DNA from: Octodonta nipae
Taxonomy: Eukaryota; Arthropoda; Insecta; Coleoptera; Chrysomelidae
Length of the DNA stretch: 64,000 nt
NCBI GenBank assembly: GCA_034190945.1
Contig: CM067219.1
Span: 67,562,456 to 67,626,455 of the forward strand
Direction of reading: 5' to 3'
A program made the translations under genes and the position numbers. Position 1 is the stretch's first letter. Each line of letters opens with the position of its first letter. Positions 46,701-57,845 of this stretch are shown piece after piece. Under the pieces are notes generated by a model. It worked only from the letters and a program-made list of their open reading frames with translations, did no database searches and was not told the DNA's origin.

Positions 46701-47290
46701 TACCTACCTACTTATGAGTAATTGATGAATTAAATGTACTTTATTGCTATACAATAATATCATACCTATATGAATTTCAAATATTCAAGTGGCACCAACA
46801 TTAACAATAAATTAGTTCAATATAGAAAGTTACTTATCAAATTTGTAAAGCGTGTAACTTTAGAAGCAGTCAACATAATTTGTTTAGGTCTCCTGTTACA
46901 AATAAATCTTTTCATTCAACATTTGAGCCACAAACATTTCTGATTTACACCTATCTAGGACAATTTTATTGATTTGGCCCTCCATAAACAAGTATTATTA
47001 TATATTGTGTTCGGAATGATTCATTGACACTAAAAATAAATATTTTGTCACAAATCACAATAAATATATTCCTGGTTTACATACACCCAATGTCAAAATT
47101 ACAAAATTAGAAGAAACAATATTTGTCAAAGCTGCACTATACAATGACTCTATCATAATAGGTGACTATAATGTCGACAGGCCAAAACAAAAGCAAATAG
47201 CACTAATTTAACATTATTTTTTTAATGGAGAGCAACACAGATTCAACACCAAATATAATAATTGTTACTAGTTTCCTTCCTCAGAGTTTT
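46701..47290. other. Non-genic interval
   Basis: AT-rich. The word 'gactataatgtcgacaggcc' near 47164 has a relative near 50460 just inside the Helitron. No gene. Confidence 0.4.
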
Positions 47291-47450
47291 CGAGTAACTA
47301 GAAGCGAAAGCAGAAGGCTACGAGAATTATGCGAACCGACCTGAAGAGGGCAGATGTGACTCTGCTGAAAGGTCGTCATTTTACCATCGATCCCGGCAGA
47401 GATCAGTTATCAACTACGCGGATGAATTCCCGCCGGAAACCACCTAAAAC

Positions 47451-47504
<54 letters not shown>

Positions 47505-47907
47505 TGATCCCTGCCGGGATCGATGGTAAAATGTCGACGTTTCGGCAGAATAACATCTGCCCTCTTCAGGTCGGTTCGCATAATTCTCGAATTCTCGTAG
47601 CCTTCCGCTTACGTTTCTAGTTACTCGAATACTAAGATTTTCAGGAGCGCGCGCGCTGTTATATACTCGGGGCTCGGCCCCTATCTTTTGGCACCATGAA
47701 CGGTTATGTGTTATTGGCCCTTGGCGCTCAGTGACCACGCATTATCTTAGTATTCGAGTAACTGGAAGCGTAAGCAGAAGGCTACGGGAATTATGGGAAC
47801 CGACCTGATGGGGCCAGATGTGACTTCCGCGACGTCCTCATTTTGTCATCGATCCCGGGAGGGATCATTATCAGCTACGCGGATGAATACCCGGAAACCA
47901 CTTGAGA
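47291..47907. mobile_element. Cluster of three Penelope termini around (TA)n
   Basis: A plus-oriented terminus (47291-47453) ends in 'ccacctaaaacatt' and runs into a TA tract (47454-47503). A minus-oriented terminus with subterminal sequence follows (47504-47745). A second plus-oriented terminus follows that (47746-47907). The first two carry the hammerhead-like motif (47341 plus; 47536-47571 minus), and the third is degraded there. No coding part is present. Open frames here are by-products of the symmetry and the TA tract. Confidence 0.85.
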
Positions 47908-48861
47908 TATACAAATAAGCTATAAGAAGAAGTTTGTTTTCATTAAACTGAAGACTTTGTTTAGGGACTTAATTAAATCTAAATATTATTAAACTATCAG
48001 TACTTACTTAATATTTTATTAGTAATTAAGTTTTGACTTAACATAACTAGTGAATTTTTCATTAAAGTTATAAATAAGTTTTTGTAATACAATTTTGTTA
48101 TTTCATATTGCAAGTACAAGTTAATGCCAGTCTGTAATTAAATGTTGCTTGGGTGAGTAAGATTATATAAGTGATTATTAAACGGTGTGCAATGTAGGTA
48201 ATGGGTAGCATCAAGACTGGGTACCAGTTAGAACATTTTTATTAAGTGCAAATATTAAACTCAAATCTAGCAATTGCATTGTTATTTTATAATCATTTTC
48301 GCTCTTCATTATCAGACAAATTCATAACAAATTGGCATGTTACCGCGAAACCAAAAACGATTGTTAAAAAACATTAAAGTAAAATATTCCGTAACATATT
48401 CACGCAAAAAATCTAATCCAACTGAAGATCCCCTTTTTTGACATTGCTAATGCTTTATTTAAGCTAATAAAATTCCAAATTCAATGTTTAAGTGTGACTC
48501 TAGCTCCAATGTAATAAGAAACATTTTATTATAGTTCAAAAAAGTTTCTTGCTAAACGTCAACTTAGTTTTATATGGGATTTACATATTGCACTGTAACT
48601 TTTTTTTAAACACAGAAAATATTGTGAATTTTTAATGTTTACATTAAAATTTAAAAGTTATTTCGTATTTTTTTGTATTTTTGTAATCGATTGCCCTTTT
48701 TTTAAGTTTTATTGTGGTGTACTTTTGCTTAAAAAAGTGGTAAGTAATTTTTTTCTCAACGTTAGTTATTAATTTGGACATTCAAAAATTAATTTCAGTT
48801 TTCAAATGGCTGGAAGGAATAGGTAATTGTCAATAAAGACGAAATAATTGACCCTGGCAAT
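47908..48861. other. Presumed 5' part of Merlin-like element
   Basis: AT-rich with no supported gene. A Merlin terminal repeat was looked for and not recognised. Confidence 0.35.
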
Positions 48862-49669
48862 ATGATTAACCACGACTTTCTATTATTGGAATTAAATTTG
48901 GACAAGATGGAGATGTTGAAATGGCTGGCAAAAAGAGGACTCATTAGAAATTCACTTACCTGTGGGGTTTGTAATATTCCAATGAGTTTAACTAGAAGAC
49001 CAAATAGCTCTGATAGTTACCATTGGAAATGCAAACTCTGCAGAAAATGCGTTACAATCCGAGATGGGTCCGTTTTTGCGAAAAGTCATTTGATTCTCAA
49101 CCAAATAATTCGAATAATTCACAGTTGGGCTGAAGCCATGCCTCAAGATATTACTAGGCGCCAAGCGCGATTAGGAACTGCATCTAGCAGCACCATAGTG
49201 GAATGGTATGCTGCATGTAGAGAAATCTGTGAGGACCATCTTATGGCTAATCCCACTGTTATTGGTGGTTTGGATGAAGATACTCTTCAGCCAAAAACAG
49301 TGAAAATAGATGAGTCCTATTTTTTCCACAGAAAGCATCACAGAGGACTCGGCGCGAGCATACTTTGGCCGCACTTATTTAGAGGTTGGTATAACAAACA
49401 TAATTATAAATAACACATTTGTAATATGTTTTTTCTTCAGGTACATATTGCCAGGGTCTATAATTGTATCGGATGGCTGGAGGGCATATCAGAATATCGA
49501 TCGATTTGGTGGGGATATGTACGAACATGAAGTTATAGTCCATCAAGAGAATTTTGTTTCTCCCGATAACTCAAATGTTCAAACTCAAAATGTGGAGAAC
49601 CTTTGGATGAGGGTTAAGAGGAAATTGCATTACCAATTTGGTTTGGCTTTTTACGTCATACCTTCATGA
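48862..49669 (+). pseudogene. Merlin-type (ISXO2/IS1016-like) transposase
   Basis: The ATG at 48862 opens MINHDFLLLELNLDKMEMLK, followed by a zinc ribbon (CGVCNIPM ... WKCKLCRKC) near 48960-49055. Next comes the ISXO2-like DDE fold with VKIDESYFFHRKHHRG (first Asp, about 49300). A 56-bp GT-AG intron follows (49385-49440). After it come LPGSIIVSDGWRAY (second Asp) and QTQNVENLWMRVKRKL (third acidic Glu). Roughly forty residues normally found between HRG and LPG are missing and the frame shifts, so it is non-functional. Merlin elements are cut-and-paste with 8-9-bp duplications. The ends were not located. Confidence 0.85.
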
Positions 49670-50168
49670 ATTTATATGGCGTAACAGTGTTAAACGAACC
49701 GGGAACACTTTTATGTCGTTTTTAATGTGTCAGGGAGCAGTATCTCCTGCATGAATAGTCTTGTTTAAAATCAGAATTCTCTTGAGACTATATTAATATA
49801 TTTTTCATTTAATTTCACCAGTTAATTTGAAATATTTATTCTGATTTTGCTGTAATTATTATTTTGACTAACATTCTCTAATGTACCGTGAAGACTGCCC
49901 CTGCAAGTTCCATGTTTCAAGCCGAATATAATTTATCATCAGGCAATACCACGGCAAGTAAATCTCAATTATTATCTACTTTGAAATCAGTAACCACATT
50001 TCTTTGGCTAAGAATTAGGGAGAAAATTAATACACTGAAAATATATTTTTTAATTGTCTTTACGTTTATTTTAGGAGCTTTAAAAATCCACCCTTAATTT
50101 GACCTAGAGCAATGAGCAATTGCAAATTGGTATGACTGCTGGCTAAACACTAGCTATATTTCTTTAAC
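49670..50168. other. Interval between Merlin gene and Harbinger-type element
   Basis: An open frame at 49888-50097 has no recognisable features. Probably the 3' part of the Merlin relic. Confidence 0.35.
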
Positions 50169-51404
50169 ATTGGGTGCATTCAGGGAATTGTAGCGATCCA
50201 GCGCTTTGTTAAAGCGGTGTACTAAAGAGTGTCTGCATTACCCACAGCGCTGCAGCGCTTTAATAAAGCAGTAAAGCATCTATATATAAATAGGCAAAGA
50301 CAAAACAATTAGGTACCATTTTCTCCTCTGTCTCTCAACCGATTTTCTTCATTTTTTTTTTGTTTAGTAGCTACTGACGACCTTTAGTGCAGAATGCTAA
50401 TATCAATTTATAATATTGGTTCATTCATTAAATAAAATATAATAAAAATTCATTATTGACGACTATAATGTCAACGCCAAACAAATGAAAGTGCCGCCAC
50501 CGCCAGACTCAAAACATTGAGTAATTATATATAGAGGGACCAATGTTGTTATATACTTAGAGCATGTACTTCTGGAAGTGGCATGTTGTTATTGTTTAGT
50601 GGTAAAGTAATTGTTGAATTTATAATTATAGAGAGCGATATGTTAGAAATATTTTGCATATAAGCAGTTGCATATATAGGGTGTTTAAAATTTAGAGTAG
50701 AGTGCAATTATAACTAATAAAATAATTATATAACGAAGCCCATTAGCGGTTGAATTTACAGGGTTCTTGGAATAGAAGGTGCAGTAGAATTACAGTTATA
50801 CAGGGTGATGCAAAAAATATTAAACATAGATGCATATACAGGGTGACGGAAATGGAAATGCAACATTTCGTAACCCATAAGCAGTTGTATGTACAAGGAA
50901 GATGAAATACAGGGTGAGAGGAATTACAGATATACAGGATGATGATAAAAAATGTTAGAATAGGAAATGATTTATAGAGTAGCCCACGAAGAGTTCCATA
51001 TATATGAATTTTGTTACTTATTTGTAGAAGCGAGATGTAAGACCGACATCTAGGATTTTTGAGGAAACTATCACACAGAGGTTCCGTATCTGGGTCCGTT
51101 CCGTGTAATTGCTGTTCTCCCTAAAGTCCTAGGATAGAATGTCAAAATAAAATTTTCAGGTTACTTAACCTGCCAGAGATATTGACACAACTGGTCGAAT
51201 TTCGACCAGTGGGGACAGCTAGTATAAATAAATTCTCCGCTTTACCGCTTTATAACTAAATCAGCTGTTAAATTCTGTGTTGATATTACACAAAAGTAAA
51301 AATAACTAGTGAAAATAACTAGAAACAAAAGTTTTCATTCAGCGGAAGCAAAGCGCTGTGGCGCTTCAGCGCTTTAATGCTATAATTCCCTGAATGCACC
51401 CATT
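50169..51404. mobile_element. PIF/Harbinger-type element interrupted by a Helitron
   Basis: The element 50172-51401 has terminal repeats GGGTGCATTCAGGGAATT(G/A)TAG. ATT direct repeats flank it (50169-50171, 51402-51404). The end motif GGGTGC(A/G)TTCAG is close to that of the MITE at 43406-43995. Subterminal 'cagcgcttta' words recur on both sides. Without the Helitron the element is under 300 bp. Confidence 0.82.
50279..51222 (+). mobile_element. Non-autonomous Helitron
   Basis: It starts TCTATATATAAATAGG after an A and ends with CTAG (51219-51222) before a T, giving the A|T insertion typical of Helitrons. Eight bases before the CTAG is a perfect 10-bp-stem hairpin with a one-base loop (51190-51210, ACTGGTCGAA and its inverse). 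The interior holds diverged 'gaattatagttatacagggtga' tandem blocks and no Rep/helicase gene. It mobilises by rolling-circle replication using proteins from autonomous relatives elsewhere. Confidence 0.85.
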
Positions 51405-51529
51405 AACATTGTCCTGTGTAGACATCTTTAATCTCTGATTTTAGGTTAGTACAAATTTTATAACAAATCTAATAGCTACAAAATATAATTTTAGCATTAC
51501 TTTCCTGGCAGATAACTGCCGCTCTACTA

Positions 51530-52150
51530 CAAAACGTGTTCACAAACCACACAATCAAAAAGGCAATAACACAACAACACCATAAGCCAAAACCAAACGA
51601 AGACCCCACCGAAAAACCAAAAGTAGTCTTACCATACATCAAAGGGACAACGAACAGAATGGGCCGAATTCTTCGAAGGTACGACATAGCGACATCATAC
51701 AAACCGCACCAGACTATAGGAACAAGTTTAAGAAATCCCAAAACAAAAGTTAAACTTGAAAACCAATAAAGAAACGTGCGACAAAGTATACGTCGGACAA
51801 ACGAACAGGAGAATTTTAGCCCGTTTAGATAAACGGGCCATAAAATCAATTTCGATAGTTGTAAACAGATCGCACAAACAACACAAATTACAAAACTAGA
51901 ATAATACGAGAAGCTATCGAAATCGAGAAAAGTGGACAACTAAACAAAAGAGACGAGCCCTTCACCTCTCTAACACATGGAAGACAATTATTCAACATCA
52001 AAGTAAAACAATTAACTACAGAAAATACAAACCCGTCAACAAGCAACACACCCGACACGGCAGCGAAGGGGGCGGAGTCAACACCGACCAATCAGGTGCG
52101 ATACGACCTCCGACGGAGGCGAAACGTCAGCAGGATTCAAACATGAATCA
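51530..52150 (+). pseudogene. Penelope-like element, second lineage, C-terminal fragment
   Basis: The frame at 51536 reads VVLPYIKGTTNRMGRILRRY and SLRNPKTKVKLENQ, the connector region. It continues after a frame change with TCDKVYVGQTNRRI (51775-51825), the GIY-YIG core. It ends near a hairpin CCTCC-GAC-GGAGG followed by CGAAACGTC (about 52108-52130), the counterpart of the hammerhead-like terminus of the other lineage. The sequence is clearly different from copies 1-3. A long open frame on the opposite strand is a shadow. Confidence 0.82.
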
Positions 52151-52517
52151 ATATAACGAACGGATGTATTCCCGGATAAATAATTATTTATTATATAATT
52201 ATTATTTTCGTTTCACATTGTACAATTTTACATTCAATTTCGCAGAGTTCAAATTCATGTTGAAAACTTCCAATAGATTCCCATACAGAACTACAGAAAC
52301 TGGAATAGTTTGTATGCAGTCTATCTGGAACTAGCACTGAAAAATACCATTTTTGAACTTTTCGGAATAATCTATCTGCTGATTCGGTATAGTTATTTTT
52401 TTATAAGAATTAATGGGATTTTAATATATCCCGCAATCGTATGGATTCTATATGGAGAATGTATCTGTCTCTATTGTAGTCCATTTAGAATTATGGAACT
52501 TACGCATGTTTCCTAAT

Positions 52518-52752
52518 CAGGGGCTGATCCAGACAAGTGCTTCCGGGGGGCGATTTCAAGCTTCAAGGGGGTCGATCCTGTACTAAATTTACCTAAATTT
52601 AATTTCTTGGACTATAACATTAAAAATAGTCGTTCACAGGTTTAAACCAATAGAAATCACTTTCTTCTGGGCTCTTGGAGTTAAGATTATCTCGTTATAA
52701 TATTAAATTTACTAAATTTGAGGCTCTCGGAGGGGGCCATCTCCCCATGTAA
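52518..52752 (+). mobile_element. CAGGGGCGGAT-family MITE copy
   Basis: It begins CAGGGGCTGATCCAG, carries the internal 'attaaaaatagtcgtt' and 'gctcttggagttaagatta' blocks, and ends near CCCCATG. Flanks TTCCTAAT and ATCCTAAT match at 7 of 8 positions, which fits an 8-bp duplication. No transposase. Confidence 0.7.
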
Positions 52753-53279
52753 TCCTAATACAGAATAAAAAATGATATTGATAGTTTTTCCATACTCAGT
52801 AAGTTTACTGTTTTCTATTTCTAACAGCTACATTTAAAATATAGAACTTATGTTTCGAGAGAAACTTCTACGGGTATATATGTGGATTGACAGTGACAAA
52901 AACACAGGTTCCCATACATTTTATTTATGGGAATATATGAGATATTTTCACAGAGATAAGTACCAATTTGAACATATAGCTACTAGAACATTTTGTATAT
53001 AAAAAAATGTGAATAAATCAATAGTGCCCATATGAATAATATAGAAACATAGATACCGGTTTACAGTTATTACTATACATATATAAATCTCTTATCTATG
53101 GTTATTACTACATTGATATTTTGTGTAATAAGTGTTGCCTAGAAGTCGTTGTTAACATTGTATTGATAACTGCCTAATAATACATATATCGTTACAATTA
53201 CCCCTCTTTATAAATTCCGAAGTCAATAATTATCATCCAATTATTAAATACAATATTTTTGCAAAAAGGTAGATCAACT
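52753..53279. other. Non-genic interval
   Basis: AT-rich, nothing recognised. Possibly the 5' part of the LINE that follows. Confidence 0.35.
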
Positions 53280-54515
53280 TGTTTTTAATAAAATTTTTGA
53301 ATATATCCGGAAATTTATGATCTCCGAATAGCATGGATTTCTTGTTGCCCGATCAACCATCACAAACCTCTCTGCATATATATCATGACTATTTGGTCTC
53401 TAATATTTATAAAGGAGCAGTTATTGATTCTATTTATACAGATCTAACCAGAGGTTTGACCTTGTCGATATTGATTTACTTCTTCGGGAAATTACATGCT
53501 TATGGCGTCATTCTTTAGTGGACGTCAGCAAGTTGTAACAATTAAATCCTCTATCAGTAACTATTCATGCCATACCAGGTGTTGCTCAAGGTACATATGG
53601 GCTCAACATTTGTCTCCTGATTTATCAATTATATACATCTTATAATAAGGTGTGCATATAAAACAAACAGAGTTTTTACTTTTTGTTGATGATGCAAAGT
53701 TCTTAGAAGCAATTAGATCCCCTTGATTAGGTTCTATTACAGCAGGATATATTAGCTTTAAAACTTGGTGTGCTGAGAATGGATTGATGCAGAGCAACAC
53801 TAAAAAATGATTAACTATTTACTTTGGTAAATCTTATGTTCCTTTTAGAACATGTCTCCTATCCTCATTTTGACCATATAAAATATTTAGGGATCATCTA
53901 TGATTCCAATTTATCGTTTAATGATCATATTGAGCCCTTTATTTGAAAGCTAAAAAAGCTTCACTTTATTATGATAATAAATTTTCGAATCCTATGACTT
54001 TTAGGCAATTATAATTTTCTTATATATACATACCCCAGGTTTCACATTTGTTAGTTCTTATTAAAAGGCAAAACAGGTTTTAGAATTGAACAAGGACTTC
54101 ATTTCGACCACATTTATATGCCTATATATCACTCCAAATTTGCAGGCAGCGAGAGTTAGGGGCTGATTTATTGTTTGTATTTCAAATTCTAAATAACCAC
54201 ATCGATTGCACTGAGCTGCTATCTAGATTTGATTTTAATGTTACGAGTAGAATGCTTAGAAATAGAGTTATTCAAAATCCTGTTACAGCAAAGTCAAAAA
54301 CATACAACTTATTATATTATTGTTGGATTATCTAAAGTTTGTAATGAAATTAACCGGTTGAATTTTCACATCTTACTATGAAAAAGTTATCAAAGATTGT
54401 ACTATGTTGTGAATAATTATTGATTAAATATAAGGTATTACTGTAAATTTATGTTATTGACTTAAAATGTATATGTTCTATACTTGTATGAGGTTTCCCG
54501 TTGAAATAAATAAAT
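53280..54515 (+). pseudogene. Non-LTR retrotransposon RT, 5'-truncated
   Basis: The frame at 53333 reads MDFLLPDQPSQTSLHIYHDY then KGAVIDSIYTDLTRG, which matches the RT palm (the 'FLPxRST...DxIYTDFxKAFD' block). Stop-ridden continuation shows ENGLMQSNTKK and HIKYLGIIYDSNLSFNDHIE near 53770-53940, typical of jockey/R1-type C-terminal regions, and then RELGADLLFVFQIL near 54150. It ends in AATAAATAAATA near 54508, a usual LINE 3' tail. It is dead. Confidence 0.8.
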
Positions 54516-55659
54516 ATAGTATTTATTGTTTTATTGTTTACCTTAATTGTTCCATAAAAGAAGTTTTAACTTAATTTGCCTTCTAGATCTGCCCAATAAT
54601 TGAGAAAAATACTTAAATAATTGTAATACTATGAAATTGACACAATTGCTAAATTATTTTTAAAATGAGTCATTGTTGTTTCTAATATAGCTTAAATAAG
54701 TAAGTAATAAATAGGTACCAACATATAGTGAAAACATGAGTCAATATTAGCATAATTATTTGAACCTCTTTTAACGAAGGTATCAATCTACTCTGATTTT
54801 ACAAACAGCGTAGAAATTAATTAAGAAACCTTAACGATGACCAATGAATGTTGATTATATATATAGAACAAGATGTGATTTCTTAATTTTTGACCGAAGA
54901 TAAAAAATATGACAATTAAAATGTAAACATTGTTAGACTGCCAGTGCAAGAATTAAATAGAAGAATACTTAATACAGGCCACTACCTGCAAATAAAGATG
55001 CATTACACAGTACATACTCATGTTTGATACTTCCACTTCATCGGAGATTATAACATTTTTAATATGAGCTTTCAAATGCTTTTAATATGTATAATAAGTT
55101 TAATACAGTAAAAATTTAGTTTCTGTAGAATCTTGTAATCAAATTGTTCAGTTTATAACTAACATTTTATTAATTGTGTTGTGTTTATGTAGGTAAGTTC
55201 AGGACACACATCTTTAAATAAGATTTTATTGTTATACATTCTTTATTTTGCAAACACTAAAACTCCCACTGCTAATTTTTATGCGATAAATGTCTGGACT
55301 TGTATTTTTTTGTTATCTGAATTGACTTTCAGAGCTTATAATTAATGGCCATATCATCGAAAATACAATAGGTGAAATATAATACATATTAGTTCTGAGG
55401 AGCACAGATCATCTGATGAGTTTAAACTACTAAAATAATTACTTACCAAAATCAATTTCAAAGAAATCTGATATATTTCATGTATACAAAGAAGGCTCTC
55501 ATGAAATAAGATGAACCAATGATCCAGTAACAAGCCTTTGTTTTTTTAGAATATAATGATATTTACTGAATTAATTACATAAAATAAGAAATTACCTCAC
55601 AGTTACATATTAATTATTCAGATCATATGTTTAGTGTTTATCGTGCTAAAATCAACCTT
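54516..55659. repeat. AT-rich interval including repeat shared with 45890-46700
   Basis: The segment 54830-55320 corresponds to 45890-46700. No gene is seen in the rest. Confidence 0.5.
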
Positions 55660-55725
55660 CAGTGACGTCAAGCCCCCCAAACGAGATCACCCCCCTCCCC
55701 AATGATAATCCTGGATCCGCCCCTG
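55660..55725 (-). mobile_element. Isolated CAGGGGCGGATCC terminal fragment
   Basis: On the minus strand 55725 begins CAGGGGCGGATCCAGG. It is one terminus only. Its inner sequence differs from the other family members. Confidence 0.55.
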
Positions 55726-55739
55726 GCGGCTAACGTACA

Positions 55740-57051
55740 TAATCTTGATATTGTGTGATTTGTGTAAGTCCATATAATTTACACCTTCCAGTGCAATTCC
55801 CAGTTTAAATGCTGACAACCTAAAGGACTTGCAATGCACCTTGTCCAATGAATCTACATACACCTTATAAATAATAAGGACACCAAACAGATACTCCTAT
55901 ACCTACAGAGGGCACAACAGCACAATAAAAGTTTTTTTATGACATTTAAATTAGAAAATCTTTTATATTTCTTAAAACAAAACCTAGTAATTTGCATAGC
56001 GTTATTTTTAATAGACACCCCCCCAATCTCTCATTTTACAAACTCTATCTAAGGACTGACTATCAAGATTTTATACAAATATCGCTGACTGTTTAATCCT
56101 ATGGAAAGTAAGAAATTTACATTCTTTATATTGAGTTACAAATCATTATTATCACACCATTTACAAAAACAGTTCAAATCTGACCTAAGTTCAATGCTGT
56201 CAGCAACCTCTCATACAACCTTGTACATCTTTACATCATAAACACAAGCACTAAAGTGTAATTTAAATGTTGCTGGAGGTCGTTTATAAAACAAATAAAT
56301 AGAAGTGGTGAAATGTGACCTGCCTGTGGCACCTCAGATGTGAATTTATTTGATATATATTTTTTTTGGATTATCTTGAAGATTGTTATTAATAATAACG
56401 ATTTTCAAGATAATTCAGCAGCCATTTCAAAAACTCTTACTCCCAATTTCTCCCATTAGTCCACTAATTGATTTTCGTATATTCTGGATTAACATTACCA
56501 ACATAAAAAGTCTTATCACCTTTAGCTGCATGTAAATTTTTTCATGGATTATTTGTACCCTTAATTGTTTGTTGTGTTTTGCTGGAGTCAATGGAGCTAG
56601 CTGTCTTTGATCTGGCAGACTATTTGTATTTTAAATATTGACCAGTCTTATAGCATTATGGACGGTTTACCCAGTGTAATAGGTGATAAAGGCATTATTG
56701 GAACCACAAAGTGATTTTCTGTGAGTGGATTATAACAATTGGATGCGTTAATGGTTTTGTCAGAGGTAATTGAACTTTTGCCTAACTCAGCCAAATCAGA
56801 GTTAAAAGAGATAATGTTGTTGACAACTTGGTCCAATTTAAATTTGGTTAACTGATAATGTATATGGTACTCAATATTCTTTGATCAGAAGACTGCTGGT
56901 CTACTTGAGTTTGGTTATTACCAATTGTATCTTTCAATAACTTGATTTCCTCTTTGAGGTCTTTAATGTTAGCAGCTACCACTACCTTAAATTGCTTACA
57001 CAAATTACCCACTGACTCACACTTCATTAATCTACTCTTTTTCTGAGACAA
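55740..57051 (-). pseudogene. Non-LTR retrotransposon with ORF1-like and RT remnants
   Basis: On the minus strand 56648-57051 encodes a coiled-coil-like ORF1-type segment (VVVAANIKDLKEEIKLLKDT, then QVVNNIISFNSDLAELG) broken by a stop. Further on, about 56330-56130, RT motifs appear: SEVPQAGHISPLLFICFIND, LVLVYDVKMYKVV (the catalytic YADD degraded to YDVK) and LRSDLNCFCKWCDNNDL. Two thirds of the element between these parts is missing. It is inactive. Confidence 0.75.
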
Positions 57052-57354
57052 TCACATTTCAGATAATTTAGGAAGTTACGTTAAAGAGTGCTTAAAATCC
57101 GAAAAGCCTTCATGACATAATGCAACTAACTATTTAACTAGGTATCACTCTAACTTCTTGAGCGTTTATTTTATTACATTTTTTGCAATTAATTCTCTAG
57201 CACATATCACAAGCAAAGCCCAACAGTTTTCTTTTATCGTCTTTTAAGCTACATTCAGAGTCACAAATTACTTTGTACTACAAGACTTTACAGAAAATAT
57301 AAATGCGAATTACGTTTTGGTTAAATTATTAGATGCATGACTCACAAATCATAA

Positions 57355-57650
57355 ATGCGTCGGCCGGGTTTGGAGATTTGAACCCGACACTCGACAGGCA
57401 ATAAAAGTAAAATTAATAATATTGATATTGTTTACTTTTACTTTTGACATTCTATATTGAGATGGTGTTGAGGTTAAGATGTTATGGCAACGTTGCTCCC
57501 AAAATTTGCAGTTTTGTGCCATTTGGGACGTATGTCGTTTCAGGATACGCCAAATAGGGGATTACCCAAAATTCTTATGCATGGCGGCCATTGTACCGTT
57601 GTATGCAGTGGCGCCACCATGCGGTTGACGTTCCGTGAATCTTCCTCATA
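57355..57650 (-). mobile_element. MITE, reverse relative of 45387-45611
   Basis: 57483-57650 starts TATGGCAACG and ends CTTCCTCATA, matching the 45387 element in reverse complement with the central 'tacgtctcaaata' region shortened. Just upstream, 57364-57386 is a hairpin CGGGTT...GAACCCG of unknown role. Confidence 0.65.
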
Positions 57651-57845
57651 CAGTAGGTCATTATTCTAGTACACAAATCTTGTATTAATAACAAATATTC
57701 ATACAACTCCAAAATTTGTAACATAAAATAAAATTCATATTTTTTATACATTTTTTGAACAAATGTTTATTGCTTTTTTTTCTAAAATAATATTCATATT
57801 CGTAAATTATATATACAAACAATATTTAAAATTATGAAGGCAATG

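Noticed and set aside
51469..51939. 156-residue hydrophobic minus-strand frame
   Set aside because: Antisense of the second-lineage Penelope fragment. The apparent membrane protein is the reverse reading of Lys/Thr/Asn-rich codons.
52518..55725. A single 3.2-kb hAT element bounded by CAGGGGCTGATCC and GGATCCGCCCCTG
   Set aside because: The inner sequences beside the two ends differ and the flanking 8-mers do not match (TTCCTAAT and GCGGCTAA), so they are treated as separate fragments.
57364..57387. T-arm-like hairpin with GGGTTCAAATC on the minus strand
   Set aside because: The loop is too long for a tRNA T-arm and no A-box is present. Kept only as a hairpin note.
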